Shown: positions 41,812 to 52,006, counted from the first letter of the stretch. The stretch: DNA of 64,000 nt from Streptomyces sp. NBC_00237 (GCF_026342435.1 NZ_JAPEMT010000001.1:2846501-2910500); one strand, 5' to 3'. The notes: generated from the letters alone by a model not told the origin. Translations and numbers: made by a program.

Positions 41812-42730
41812 GAGCCAGGAGCCGCAGGTGCCGCTGTCCCACCGGGTCCCCGATCTTGGGGCGCTGGAACTGCTGCTCGCCGTGGCCCGGCTGGGGAGCC
41901 TGGGGCGGGCCGCCAGGGAACTGGGCATCACACAGCCCGCCGCGAGCGGCCGGGTCCGGTCGATGGAGCGGCAGCTCGGGGTGACGTTGGTCGAGCGTTC
42001 GCCGCGCGGGTCGCGGCTGACCGCCGCCGGTGCGCTGGTCACGGACTGGGCAGGGCGGATCGTGGAGGCGGCGGAGGCGTTCGACGCGGGGGCGCGGGCG
42101 CTGCGCGGACGGCGGGACTCGCGGCTGCGGGTGGCGGCGAGCATGACGATCGCGGAGTACCTGCTGCCCGGGTGGCTCGTCGCCCTCCAGGCGGAGCGGC
42201 CCGGGACGGCGGTGTCGCTGCTCGCCGGGAACTCGGCGACCGTGGCACGGCAGTTGCTGGAGGGGGCGGCGGACCTGGGGTTCGTGGAGGGGCTCGCGGT
42301 GCCGGAGGGGCTGGACGGCGTCGTCGTCGCGCGGGACCGGCTGATCGTCGTCGTCGCGCCGGGGCACGCGTGGGCGCGGCGCGGGCGGGTCGTGACGGCG
42401 GGCGAGCTGGCGGCGACGCCTCTGATCCTGCGGGAGGAGGGGTCCGGGACGCGGCAGGTGCTCGATGCCGCGCTGGCCGCCTACGGGGGCCTGGCGACCC
42501 CGCTCCTGGAGCTGTCGTCGACCACGGCGGTGAAGGCGGCGGCGGTGAGCGGGGCGGGGGCGAGCGTGCTCAGTGAGCTGGCGGTGGGGGAGGAGATGGG
42601 GGCGCGGCGGCTGGTCCGGGTCGAGGTGGCGGGCGTCCCCCTCTCGCGTGACCTCCGCGCGGTGTGGCCGACGGGGCCTGCCCCGGCGGGACCGGGACGC
42701 GATCTGCTGGCGCTGACGAGGCGGGGGTAG
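41810..42730 (+). CDS. LysR-family transcriptional regulator
   Basis: A 306-residue regulator. The N-terminal helix-turn-helix (about residues 12-70: LELLLAVARLGSLGRAARELGITQPAASGRVRSMERQLG) is followed by a type 2 periplasmic-fold effector domain. It is divergent from a TDT-family transporter and probably controls it in response to the exported anion. No Shine-Dalgarno is apparent before the ATG, which overlaps the operator, so a leaderless message is likely. Confidence 0.93.
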   Translation: MSQEPQVPLSHRVPDLGALELLLAVARLGSLGRAARELGITQPAASGRVRSMERQLGVTLVERSPRGSRLTAAGALVTDWAGRIVEAAEAFDAGARALRGRRDSRLRVAASMTIAEYLLPGWLVALQAERPGTAVSLLAGNSATVARQLLEGAADLGFVEGLAVPEGLDGVVVARDRLIVVVAPGHAWARRGRVVTAGELAATPLILREEGSGTRQVLDAALAAYGGLATPLLELSSTTAVKAAAVSGAGASVLSELAVGEEMGARRLVRVEVAGVPLSRDLRAVWPTGPAPAGPGRDLLALTRRG

Positions 42731-42764
42731 GGGGGGCTGGGCGGACCCGCCGCTCCGAAGAAGC

Positions 42765-42775
42765 GGGGGGGGGGG
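42765..42775 (+). repeat. Run of 11 G residues
   Basis: A homopolymer of 11 G lies 35 nt after the lysR stop codon, beside a small CCGCT/AGCGG hairpin. It may be unstable or a sequencing-sensitive spot. Confidence 0.6.
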
Positions 42776-42849
42776 CGTCGTTCAGGTGATGTCGTCCCGT
42801 GGATGTTGTTCGGCGGGTGTTGTTTGGTGGGCTCACTTGCGGTTACCCG

Positions 42850-43251
42850 ATGGCCATGACTGCACAGAATGCGAACGCCAAGTCCACTGCCGCCGCGGCG
42901 AAGAAGACCGCGGCGAGCGCCACCGACCAGGCCAAGGAGGCGACCGCCACGACGAAGGCCACCGGCACGGCGAAGGACGCCGCGACGAAGGCGAGCGGCG
43001 CGGCCCAGACCGCGACCACCGCCGGGCTCAAGGGAGTCCAGGCCGGTAAGCAGGCCCTGGAGTCCGCTTCCGGCAAGGTCGTCTCGACGGCGACCACCGC
43101 GTGGACCGCCCTCCAGCACCGCAAGGCGATCGTCGCCGGAGCGGGTGCGGGAGTGGTCGCCATCGGCGCGGTCTCCTTCGCGATGGGCCGCAAGGTGGAA
43201 CAGCACAGCCAGGGCCCCCTGACGAAGCTCCTCGCAGGCACCAGGCTCTGA
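42850..43251 (+). CDS. Ala/Lys/Thr-rich protein with C-terminal hydrophobic helix
   Basis: A 133-residue low-complexity protein. Residues ~1-85 are almost only Ala, Lys, Thr, Ser and Gln in irregular AAxK-type repeats that would form a long basic amphipathic helix, as in histone-H1-like or phasin-like proteins. Residues ~93-112 (AIVAGAGAGVVAIGAVSFAMG) are a membrane or Gly-zipper helix. The codon pattern is that of a real Streptomyces gene. I do not recognise a family. ATG 42850 or 42856 could start it. Confidence 0.7.
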   Translation: MAMTAQNANAKSTAAAAKKTAASATDQAKEATATTKATGTAKDAATKASGAAQTATTAGLKGVQAGKQALESASGKVVSTATTAWTALQHRKAIVAGAGAGVVAIGAVSFAMGRKVEQHSQGPLTKLLAGTRL

Positions 43252-43326
43252 GCGGGGCGCTCCGCGCGGGGAGACGGGGGGCGGGGGGCGTGGCGTTCGC
43301 CCCGGCCCTGGTTGCCGTCGCTGCCT

Positions 43327-43434
43327 GGGGCTCCGCCCCCTGCCCCCTGCCCGGGCTCCGCCCGCGCGTCTTCAAGCGCCGGACGGGCTGGTTTTCCGTC
43401 TCCGCCCGCGCGCCTTCAAGCGCCGGACGGGCTG
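43327..43434 (+). repeat. Intergenic repeat cluster
   Basis: A GGGGC-TCC-GCCCC hairpin (43327-43339) is followed by two copies of a 34-nt unit ending TTCAAGCGCCGGACGGGCTG, at 43357-43390 and 43401-43434. The copies differ at one position and have a 44-nt period. They lie just after the convergent 3' ends of the flanking genes and may act as a terminator-type element. Confidence 0.75.
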
Positions 43435-43442
43435 AAAAAGCC

Positions 43443-44909
43443 TCACCCACCCTCCGCAGCCGCAGCGATGTTCCGCACCATCCCCCCGAACACCACCCCG
43501 TGGAACGGAGCCACACTCCACCAGTACGCATGCCCCGCCAGCCCCCTCGGATGGAACACCGCCCGCTGGTGATAGACCGTCCGCCCCTCCCCGTCCCGCC
43601 GGACCCCCAGCTCCAGCCACGCCAGCCCCGGCACCCTCATCTCCGCCCGCAGCCGCAGCAGCTTCCCCGCCTCGATCTCCTCGACCCGCCAGAAGTCCAG
43701 CGAGTCCCCGACCCGCAGCCGCGCCCTGTCCCGCCGCCCGCGCCGCAGCCCCACCCCTCCCACGAGGCGGTCCATCCAGCCCCGTACCGCCCAGGCCAGC
43801 GGGAACGAGTACCAGCCGTTCTCGCCGCCGATGCCCTCCACCACCCGCCACAGCCGTTCGGGCGAGGCGTCCACGACCGCCTCCCGCACGTCCGTGTACA
43901 GGCTGCCGCCCGCCCAGTCGGGGTCCGTGGGCAACGGGTCGCTCGGCGCACCCGGCACCGAAGCGGACGACCACCGGGTGGTGACGTTCGCGTCCTGTAC
44001 ACGGCGCAGCGCCAGCTCCACCGCCCGCTCGAAGCCGAGCGGAGCGCCGGGCGGGGCGGGCACGTACGCGTCGATGTCGTGTTCCGCGCACACCACCTCG
44101 TGGCGCAGCGACTCCGAAAGGGGCCGGGCGAGCGAGGCGGGCACCGGAGTGATCAGCCCGACCCAGTGGCTGGACAGCCGGGGAGTGAGCACCGGAACCG
44201 GCAGGATCAGCCGCTGGGGGAGACCCGCCACACGGGCGTAGCGCTGCATCATGTCGCGGTAGGTGAGGATGTCGGGGCCGCCGACGTCGAAGGTGCGGCT
44301 GACGTCGGCGGGGAGGTCCGCGCAGCCGACGAGGAGCCGGAGCACGTCGCGTACGGCGACGGGCTGGATGCGGGTACGGACCCAGCTCGGCGTCACCATG
44401 AGCGGCAGCCGCTCCGTCAGGTACCGCAGCATCTCGAACGAGGCCGAACCCGAGCCGATGATGACCGCCGCGCGCAGTACGGCGGTCGGCACGCCGGAGT
44501 CCATCAGGATGCGGCCGACCTCCGCGCGCGAGCGGAGGTGGGGCGAGAGTTCGCGCTCCGGCACACCGGACGGGGTGAGGCCGCCGAGGTAGACGATCCG
44601 GCGGACCCCGGCACGGCGGGCCTCCTCGCCGAAGACACGGGCGGCGCGGCGGTCGGTCTCCTCGAAACGGGTACCGGTGCCGAGGGCGTGGACGAGGTAG
44701 TACGCCACCTCGACGCCCTCCATGGCCCGCCGGGTCGAAGCCGGGTCGGTGACATCGCCCTGCACGGTCCTGACCTGCCCGGACCAGGGGAAGTCGCGGA
44801 GCTTGGCGGGGGTGCGGGCCAGGCAGTGGACGGAGTGACCGGCGTCGAGGAGCTCGGGCACGAGGCGGCCCCCGATGTAACCGCTCGCTCCGGTGACCAG
44901 GCATCGCAT
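43443..44909 (-). CDS. NAD(P)-binding SDR fused to a DUF2867 domain
   Basis: A 488-residue two-domain protein. Residues 1-~300 are an extended/atypical SDR with the nucleotide motif LVTGASGYIGGRLVPELL, resembling NmrA-like and complex I NDUFA9-type proteins. Residues ~320-488 are a DUF2867 (SRPBCC-like) domain with PERLWRVVEGIGGENGWYSFPLAW and AYWWSVAPFHGVVFGGM. This combination is widespread in actinobacteria; the substrate is unknown and may be hydrophobic. ATG 44909 is preceded by GAGGGAG. Only 137 nt separate it from the divergent APH-fold gene. Confidence 0.9.
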   Translation of the reverse strand: MRCLVTGASGYIGGRLVPELLDAGHSVHCLARTPAKLRDFPWSGQVRTVQGDVTDPASTRRAMEGVEVAYYLVHALGTGTRFEETDRRAARVFGEEARRAGVRRIVYLGGLTPSGVPERELSPHLRSRAEVGRILMDSGVPTAVLRAAVIIGSGSASFEMLRYLTERLPLMVTPSWVRTRIQPVAVRDVLRLLVGCADLPADVSRTFDVGGPDILTYRDMMQRYARVAGLPQRLILPVPVLTPRLSSHWVGLITPVPASLARPLSESLRHEVVCAEHDIDAYVPAPPGAPLGFERAVELALRRVQDANVTTRWSSASVPGAPSDPLPTDPDWAGGSLYTDVREAVVDASPERLWRVVEGIGGENGWYSFPLAWAVRGWMDRLVGGVGLRRGRRDRARLRVGDSLDFWRVEEIEAGKLLRLRAEMRVPGLAWLELGVRRDGEGRTVYHQRAVFHPRGLAGHAYWWSVAPFHGVVFGGMVRNIAAAAEGG

Positions 44910-45046
44910 ACAGGCATCTCCCTCACTCGTGCGGTACTCCCACTGTGGACGCAGTCTCCCCATTCAGCCCGCCGCACCACCTTCCTGCCGTCCGGTCCCG
45001 GCCGAAACCTCTTGCAGGTGACACCGTCCGCCCCCGACCATGAGCC

Positions 45047-46021
45047 ATGGAAACCCCGTCGTCGCAGCTCAGCGCCCCACCCGCCAGGGGCGTACGCCTC
45101 GCATGGCACGCCCTGCCGGACGCCGTCCGGGCCCACGTCGAGGCCGACATCCTCGGTTCGCAGGTCGTCGGGGCGACCACCCAGCCCGGCGGATTCTCCC
45201 CGGGTGTCGCCGCCAGGCTGACGTGCGCCGACGGCACCCGTGCCTTCGTGAAGGCGGTCAGCGCCGACGCCAATCCGCACTCCCCGAAGCTCCACCGCCG
45301 CGAGGCCCGCAACACCGCCGCCCTCCCGCCCGGAGTCCCCGCCCCCCGCCTCCTCGGCACGTACGACGACGGGCACTGGGTCGTCCTCGTACTGGAGGAC
45401 GTCGACGGCGTCCAGCCCCGCGTCCCCTGGCGGCGCGACGAACTCGACCGGGTCCTGGCAGCGCTCGCCGACCTGAGCGCCGCTCTCACGCCCGCCCCGT
45501 ACGACGCCCCCCGCACGGAGGACGCCGACGCGAAGACGTTCCGGGGGTGGCAGCAGCGCCTGGAGTCCGGGGAGACGGAAGGGCTCGACCCGTGGGTGGC
45601 CGCCAACCTCACCCGCCTCGTGGAACTGGCCGCGCCCTGGGCCGAGTTCGCCCACGGCGACACCCTCTGTCACGGCGACCTCCGGGCCGACAACATCCTC
45701 CTCACCGCCGACGGCGGGGCCGTCTTCGTCGACTGGCCGCACGCGGTGCGTGCCGTCGCCTGGTTCGAGCTGCTGGTGATGCTGCCGAGCGTGGCGGCGC
45801 AGGGCGGGGGCGACCCCGAGGAACTGTTCGCCGCCCACCCCTCCGCGGCGGACGCCGATCCGGCGGGCGTCACCTGCGTACTCGCGGCGCTCGCGGGCTA
45901 CTTCGTCCATCACTCCCTGCTGCCCGCCCCGCCGGGCCTGCCCACCGTCCGTCCCTTCCAGGCCGCCCAGGGAGCAGCCGCCGTCGCATGGCTGCGGCGC
46001 AGGCTGGGGGAGGGGGAGTGA
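45047..46021 (+). CDS. Aminoglycoside-phosphotransferase-fold protein
   Basis: A 324-residue APH/choline-kinase-fold protein. The ATP-binding N-lobe (about residues 30-120) is followed by catalytic loop HGDLRADNILL (Asp in HGDLR) and the metal-binding VDWPHAV at about 220. It could phosphorylate an antibiotic, a homoserine- or choline-like metabolite; the substrate cannot be deduced. No resistance-specific signature is seen. Confidence 0.88.
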   Translation: METPSSQLSAPPARGVRLAWHALPDAVRAHVEADILGSQVVGATTQPGGFSPGVAARLTCADGTRAFVKAVSADANPHSPKLHRREARNTAALPPGVPAPRLLGTYDDGHWVVLVLEDVDGVQPRVPWRRDELDRVLAALADLSAALTPAPYDAPRTEDADAKTFRGWQQRLESGETEGLDPWVAANLTRLVELAAPWAEFAHGDTLCHGDLRADNILLTADGGAVFVDWPHAVRAVAWFELLVMLPSVAAQGGGDPEELFAAHPSAADADPAGVTCVLAALAGYFVHHSLLPAPPGLPTVRPFQAAQGAAAVAWLRRRLGEGE

Positions 46022-46184
46022 GGAGCGCGCGGGGATCGGGTGACCGTGCGGTGGGTCCTCGGTGAGATACGGACAGTGACGGGGGGCGGGGTCGGAGGGC
46101 ATCCGTCCGCTTCGTTGGGTGCGCGATGCCCGAGGTCGTGTCATGTCCAGGGCATCTTCACCGTCACTTTGTCGAGGAGTTCGC

Positions 46185-46820
46185 GTGTCCCACCGGAAGA
46201 AGCTCGCGCTGCGTGCCGCCGTCCCCGTCGCCGTCCTGGCGCTCACCCTCACCGGCTGCGGAAAGGACACGGCGGACGGCGGCGCCAGGACCGGCGCGGG
46301 CCCCGCCCAGCAGGACGGCGGCAAGGGCGCGGGCGAGGCCGTGCCCGAGGAGCCCGAGAAGAAGAAGGCGCTGGCCGAGGGCGAGGCCGTCACGAGCCCC
46401 TTCCAGGAGAAGGAGGCCGGGCAGGTCACCTACGAGATCGCCGCCCAGAAGGTCGACGTCGGCACCGAGGCCGACGCGAAGAAGCTGGTCAGTGACCCGG
46501 CGAAGGCGAAGGGCCTGGTGCCGGTCGTCGCGCACGTGAAGTACACCCACAAGACCGGCAAGACCGTCACGGACTACCCGGACGTCGGCGACAACGTGGA
46601 GATCCACGCCGACGGCCGTCGCGGCGCCCTGCTGATCGGGGCCTCGGACGACGCTCCGGGCTGCGAGTCCGACAGCGACATCGAGAACTGGAAGCCGGGC
46701 CAGAGCCACGTCATCTGCGAGACGTACATGGTTCCCGTGGGGGCCAAGGAGATCGAGGTGCGCTGGGCGGCGGACGAGGACTCCGGCGAGCCCTTCGTCT
46801 GGCGGTTCAAGACCGCCTAG
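46185..46820 (+). CDS. Secreted lipoprotein of unknown function
   Basis: A 211-residue lipoprotein with lipobox TLTGC (Cys25) after a basic n-region, then a ~35-residue acidic/Gly linker and a beta-rich domain (~70-211) containing VVAHVKYTHKTGKTVTDYPDVGDNVEI and a disulfide-compatible Cys pair (APGCESDSD and HVICETYM). It resembles DUF4352-like extracellular immunoglobulin-fold domains in outline, but that is a weak inference. The GTG is preceded by GAGGAG. Confidence 0.85.
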   Translation: MSHRKKLALRAAVPVAVLALTLTGCGKDTADGGARTGAGPAQQDGGKGAGEAVPEEPEKKKALAEGEAVTSPFQEKEAGQVTYEIAAQKVDVGTEADAKKLVSDPAKAKGLVPVVAHVKYTHKTGKTVTDYPDVGDNVEIHADGRRGALLIGASDDAPGCESDSDIENWKPGQSHVICETYMVPVGAKEIEVRWAADEDSGEPFVWRFKTA

Positions 46821-46865
46821 CCCGCGGGCGCGGGGGCACGGGGAGTTCTCGGTTTGGCCTTCCCG

Positions 46866-47170
46866 AGCCCCCTCGGGCATCGGGGCCTTCGCCCAACCTC
46901 CCTGGGCCCCGCCCTCCGCTTCCCCAGCCCCTTGAGCGGCGGGGCCTTCGTCTAGCCCCCTTGGGCCCCGCCTTCCCTCGCCCCCTTGGGCGCCGCTCCC
47001 CTCGCCCCCCTTGGGCTCCGCTTCCGCCTCGCCTCCTTGCGCTGCGGGGCCCGCCCCCTCCGCTTTTGCCTAGCCTCCTTTGGCTCCGCCCTGCCTCGCC
47101 CCCTTTGGGCTCCGCCCTCCGCTTCCGCCGAGCCTCCTTGGGCGGCGGGGCCGCCCCCCGGGGGGCGGAA
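46866..47170 (+). repeat. Degenerate C-rich tandem repeats
   Basis: About eight to ten imperfect copies of a ~30-40-nt unit built on CCTTGGGC-N-CCGCCTTCCC / CCTCGCCCCC, with marked C bias on the + strand. No frame is protein-like. Together with the dispersed element at 47283-47372 it fills the 617-nt gap between the lipoprotein and PuuD-type genes. Confidence 0.7.
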
Positions 47171-47282
47171 CGGGCGGGCGAGGGGGCGGCCCCTCTCGCT
47201 CCGGGCCCGCCCCGGTGCCGCCCGTTGTTACCTCCGCCTATGGGTGCGCCGCGCCCGGGTGCGCCTGCGGCGGGCTGCCCCT

Positions 47283-47372
47283 CCCCGCCCCTTCACCTAA
47301 AGCGCTTGCCGCGCGGCTGTCTCGGGTATGTGCGGGTGCGTGGGGGCTGGGCGCGCAGTTCCCCGCGCCCCT
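47283..47372 (+). repeat. Dispersed intergenic element, copy B
   Basis: Starts CCCCGCCCCTTCACCTAAAG, continues CGCTTGCCGCGCGGCTGTC, and ends GCGCAGTTCCCCGCGCCCCT. It closely matches copy C at 52171-52259 over its full length, and copy A at both ends. Confidence 0.8.
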
Positions 47373-47437
47373 GACGGGGCGCACCCCGCGCGGCGGAGCC
47401 GCACAGTGAGACAGCCCCGCGCCCCTGACGGGGCGCC

Positions 47438-48187
47438 CTAGCTCCCCGCGACCGCCCCCTGAAGGGCCTCGCGTACGCCCCGTACCCCCGCCGTACTCCC
47501 GTCGTGTCCCGCCGCCTCCACCAAGGCCCGCATCACCCGGAGGTCCCGGCCCATCTCCGGATGCCACTGGACCCCCAACACCCACGCCGGGCCAGGGAGT
47601 TCAATGGCCTCCACGGTGCCGTCCGCCGTGTGCGCCGACGCCCGCAGGCCCTCGCCGAGCCGGTCCACGGCCTGGTGGTGGTAGGCGGGGACCGTGTCCT
47701 CCTCGGGCACGATGCCCGCGTACCGGGTGCCGGGGACAGGTTTCACCGGGTGCTCGCCGAAGACGCCCGGGGTGTCCCCGTGCCCGTCCACGTGCTGGAC
47801 GAGCGTGCCGCCGAGCGCCACGTTCAGCAGCTGCATGCCCCGGCAGATTCCGAGGAGTGGCGTGCCGGACTCCAACGCCGCCCCGATCAGGGCGAGTTCC
47901 CACGCGTCCCGCTCCCGCGCGGGCGGCCCGGTGCGGGGGTCGGGCTCGGCTCCGTACCGTACGGGCTCCACGTCCTGCCCGCCCGCGATCACCACGGCGT
48001 CCAGGCGGGCCACCAGCTCGGCCGCGTACGCCGGATCGTCGGGCGGCAGCAGGACGGCGGTGCCGCCCGACGCCTGCACCAGGCTCGGATACCCGGCCGG
48101 GACGAGGGTGGCGGGGAGGTCCCAGACCCGCCACTTCACGGACTGTTCCAGATACGAGCTGACACCGATGAGGGGCTTGCGGGGCAC
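47438..48187 (-). CDS. Gamma-glutamyl-amine hydrolase (PuuD-like class I amidotransferase)
   Basis: A 249-residue peptidase C26. The nucleophile is Cys115 in LLGICRGMQ, and the His-Glu pair is in GVQWHPEM. PuuD releases glutamate from gamma-glutamyl-GABA in polyamine breakdown. Here, beside a GlnA4-like synthetase, it would hydrolyse the oxidised gamma-glutamyl intermediate of the same pathway. GTG 48187 follows GGAGGAA. It is 37 nt downstream of the permease gene, so the two form an operon. Confidence 0.93.
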   Translation of the reverse strand: MPRKPLIGVSSYLEQSVKWRVWDLPATLVPAGYPSLVQASGGTAVLLPPDDPAYAAELVARLDAVVIAGGQDVEPVRYGAEPDPRTGPPARERDAWELALIGAALESGTPLLGICRGMQLLNVALGGTLVQHVDGHGDTPGVFGEHPVKPVPGTRYAGIVPEEDTVPAYHHQAVDRLGEGLRASAHTADGTVEAIELPGPAWVLGVQWHPEMGRDLRVMRALVEAAGHDGSTAGVRGVREALQGAVAGS

Positions 48188-48224
48188 GGGCGGTTCCTCC
48201 AGAAGGACATCAGGGGGGCGGACG

Positions 48225-49682
<1,458 letters not shown>

Positions 49683-49704
49683 GGGCCGCTCCCGCCGTCG
49701 CCTG

Positions 49705-49730
49705 GCAATGGTGTGGCTCCACACCATTGC
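49705..49730. promoter_or_regulatory. 26-bp perfect palindrome, likely operator of the FadR-type regulator
   Basis: Arms GCAATGGTGTGG (49705-49716) and its exact complement (49719-49730) flank a CT centre, 23 nt upstream of the permease start. The half-site CAATGGT recurs at 50562-50568 before glnA4, where the dyad is imperfect. Confidence 0.75.
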
Positions 49731-49786
49731 GGGCGGGGGCGCGGTTAGCAACCCCCCTGCCGTTACGGGGGAGTTACGGCGTCGGC

Positions 49787-50539
49787 TCAGGTCAGGAATC
49801 CCCGCAGCAGCGCCGCCGTGCCCGAGCAGTGCTCGCGCATCACCTCGCGCGCCGCCTCCGCGTCCCCGGTCAGTACGGCCTCCACCAGGGCGGTGTGCTG
49901 GGACTGGGAGTGCTCCAGGTTGCGCACCAACAGCGGGATGCAGTCGAGGAGTTCGTTCACCTCGGCCCGTACCGCCGCGTACTGTGCGGCCAGCCGGGGC
50001 GACCCCGACAGCTCGGCGAGCGTCAGGTGCAGCAGGGTGTCCCGCCTGCGGTAGTCCGCGAGCGGGGCGTCGTGCGTGGCGGCCAGGGCGTCCCGCAGCC
50101 GGGCCGCGTGGATGCCGTCCAGTCCGCGTACGGCACACAGGCCCGCCGCCCCCACCTCCAGGACCTCCCGGAAGCGCAGGGCGTCCTCGACATCCAACTC
50201 GCCCACCCTGCGGCGCAGTTCCGCCTCGCCGGGGCTCTCGGGGCGGCGGCGCACGAACGTGCCGCCGTACCGTCCGCGCCTGCTCTCCACCAGGCCCTGC
50301 TCCTGGAGGACCTTCAGCACTTCGCGCAGCGTGACCCGGCTTATCCGCAGGCGGTCCGCCAACTCCCGCTCGGCGGGCAGGCGTTCACCGGCCGGGACCA
50401 GGCCCAGGCGCAGGACCTGCAGGACCTGCTCCAGTGCCTCCTCGAAGCCGTTGCCCGCCCGTACGGGGCGGAGTACCGCCGTCAGCCTGTCCTGCTGGCC
50501 GCCCCCGTCCTGCCCGTCGTTCTCCTCGTTGTCCGACAC
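49787..50539 (-). CDS. GntR/FadR-family transcriptional regulator
   Basis: A 250-residue repressor. The N-terminal winged helix-turn-helix (about residues 18-85: PAGERLPAERELADRLRISRVTLREVLKVLQEQGLVESRRGRYGGTFV) is followed by an all-helical FCD effector domain with the metal-binding pattern of FadR relatives. GTG 50539 begins VSDNEENDGQ. It lies between the permease/hydrolase operon and the divergent glnA4 gene and probably represses both. In S. coelicolor a regulator of this type sits next to glnA4 (from memory). Confidence 0.92.
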   Translation of the reverse strand: MSDNEENDGQDGGGQQDRLTAVLRPVRAGNGFEEALEQVLQVLRLGLVPAGERLPAERELADRLRISRVTLREVLKVLQEQGLVESRRGRYGGTFVRRRPESPGEAELRRRVGELDVEDALRFREVLEVGAAGLCAVRGLDGIHAARLRDALAATHDAPLADYRRRDTLLHLTLAELSGSPRLAAQYAAVRAEVNELLDCIPLLVRNLEHSQSQHTALVEAVLTGDAEAAREVMREHCSGTAALLRGFLT

Positions 50540-50561
50540 GCGCCCGAACCCCCTTCCCAAT

Positions 50562-50579
50562 CAATGGTCTTGGGCCATA
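50562..50579. promoter_or_regulatory. Imperfect operator-like dyad before glnA4
   Basis: CAATGGT (50562-50568) followed by TTGGGCCATA gives an ATGG-N7-CCAT dyad. Its left half equals part of the palindrome at 49705-49730. It is 23 nt from the regulator's start codon and about 50 nt from that of glnA4. Confidence 0.45.
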
Positions 50580-50626
50580 CCTTAGGGCTCCCGGTGGCTT
50601 CCGGCTGACCCAAGGAGGAACTTCCC

Positions 50627-52006
50627 GTGGCAGACCGCACACCCCCGCTCCCGCTCGAAGAGCTGCGTGCCCTGGTGGCGAGCGGAGAGATCGACACCGT
50701 CGTCCTGGCCTTCCCCGACATGCAGGGCCGGCTGACGGGAAAGCGGTTCGCCGCCCCCTTCTTCCTCGACGACGTCCTGGAGCACGGCGCGGAGGGCTGC
50801 AACTACCTCCTCGCCGTCGACGTCGACCTCAACACCGTCGACGGCTACGCCATGTCCTCCTGGGAGAGCGGCTACGGCGACTTCGGGATGCGCCCTGACC
50901 TGAGCACCCTGCGCCGGGTGCCCTGGAACGACGGCACCGCGATGCTCATGGCCGATCTGACCTGGCACGACGGGTCGCCCGTCGTCGCCGCGCCCCGGCA
51001 GATCCTGCGGCGGCAGATGGAGCGGCTGGCCGAGCTGGGGCTGACCGCCCACGCGGGCACCGAACTCGAGTTCATCGTCTTCAAGGACACGTACGAGCAG
51101 GCATGGGACGCCGGGTACCGGGACCTGACCCCGGTCAACCAGTACAACGTCGACTACTCGATCCTCGGCACCGGACGCGTCGAGCCGCTGCTGCGCCGCA
51201 TCCGCAACGAGATGGCCTCGGCCGGGCTCGTCGTCGAGTCCGCCAAGGGGGAGTGCAACCCCGGGCAGCACGAGATCGCCTTCAAGTACGACGAGGTCCT
51301 GACGACGTGCGACCAGCACGCCATCTACAAGAACGGCGCGAAGGAGATCGCCGCGCAGGAGGGCGTCTCGCTCACCTTCATGGCGAAGTACAACGAGCGT
51401 GAGGGGAACTCCTGCCACATCCATCTGTCGCTGCGGGACGCGGAGGGGCGGAGCGTGATGGCGGCGGACCCTTCCGACACGGACAGCCCTGACGGGATGT
51501 CGCCCCTGATGCGGCACTTCCTCGCGGGGCAGCTGGCCGCGCTGCGGGACTTCTCGCTGCTGTACGCGCCCAACATCAACTCCTACAAGCGCTTCCAGCC
51601 GGGGTCCTTCGCGCCGACCGCCGTGGCGTGGGGGCACGACAACCGGACGTGTTCGCTGCGGGTCGTCGGGCACGGGGCGTCGATGCGGTTCGAGAACCGG
51701 CTGCCGGGGGGTGATGTGAACCCGTACCTGGCGGTGGCGGGGCTGATCGCGGCGGGGCTGTACGGGGTCGAGCAGAAGCTCGAACTTCCTGAGCCCTGTG
51801 CCGGGAACGCCTACGCGGGTGAGTACGAGCACGTGCCGACGACGCTGCGGGAGGCCGCCGAACTGTGGGGGGCGAGTCCGATCGCGCGGGCGGCCTTCGG
51901 GGAGGAAGTGGTCGCTCACTACGCGAACATGGCGCGGGTCGAACTGAGCGCGTTCGACGCGGCGGTCACGGATTGGGAGCTGAGGCGCTCCTTCGAGCGG
52001 ATGTAG
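50627..52006 (+). CDS. glnA4: Glutamine-synthetase-like enzyme, GlnA4 (gamma-glutamylethanolamide synthetase) type
   Basis: A 459-residue enzyme of the glutamine synthetase fold. It has GTELEFIVFKDTYEQAW, the metal/ATP motif KGECNPGQHEIAFKYDEVL, HIHLSLRD, and the glutamate-binding RFENRLPGGDVNPYLAVAG. It lacks the adenylylation tyrosine segment of true GlnA. By context and resemblance it is the S. coelicolor GlnA4 orthologue, which joins glutamate to ethanolamine. GTG 50627 follows AAGGAGGAA. A polyamine-specific GlnA3-type activity remains possible. Confidence 0.92.
   Translation: MADRTPPLPLEELRALVASGEIDTVVLAFPDMQGRLTGKRFAAPFFLDDVLEHGAEGCNYLLAVDVDLNTVDGYAMSSWESGYGDFGMRPDLSTLRRVPWNDGTAMLMADLTWHDGSPVVAAPRQILRRQMERLAELGLTAHAGTELEFIVFKDTYEQAWDAGYRDLTPVNQYNVDYSILGTGRVEPLLRRIRNEMASAGLVVESAKGECNPGQHEIAFKYDEVLTTCDQHAIYKNGAKEIAAQEGVSLTFMAKYNEREGNSCHIHLSLRDAEGRSVMAADPSDTDSPDGMSPLMRHFLAGQLAALRDFSLLYAPNINSYKRFQPGSFAPTAVAWGHDNRTCSLRVVGHGASMRFENRLPGGDVNPYLAVAGLIAAGLYGVEQKLELPEPCAGNAYAGEYEHVPTTLREAAELWGASPIARAAFGEEVVAHYANMARVELSAFDAAVTDWELRRSFERM

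Noticed and set aside
45047..46021. APH-fold gene as an antibiotic resistance determinant
   Set aside because: The fold is shared by many metabolite kinases, and there is no resistance context or specific signature.
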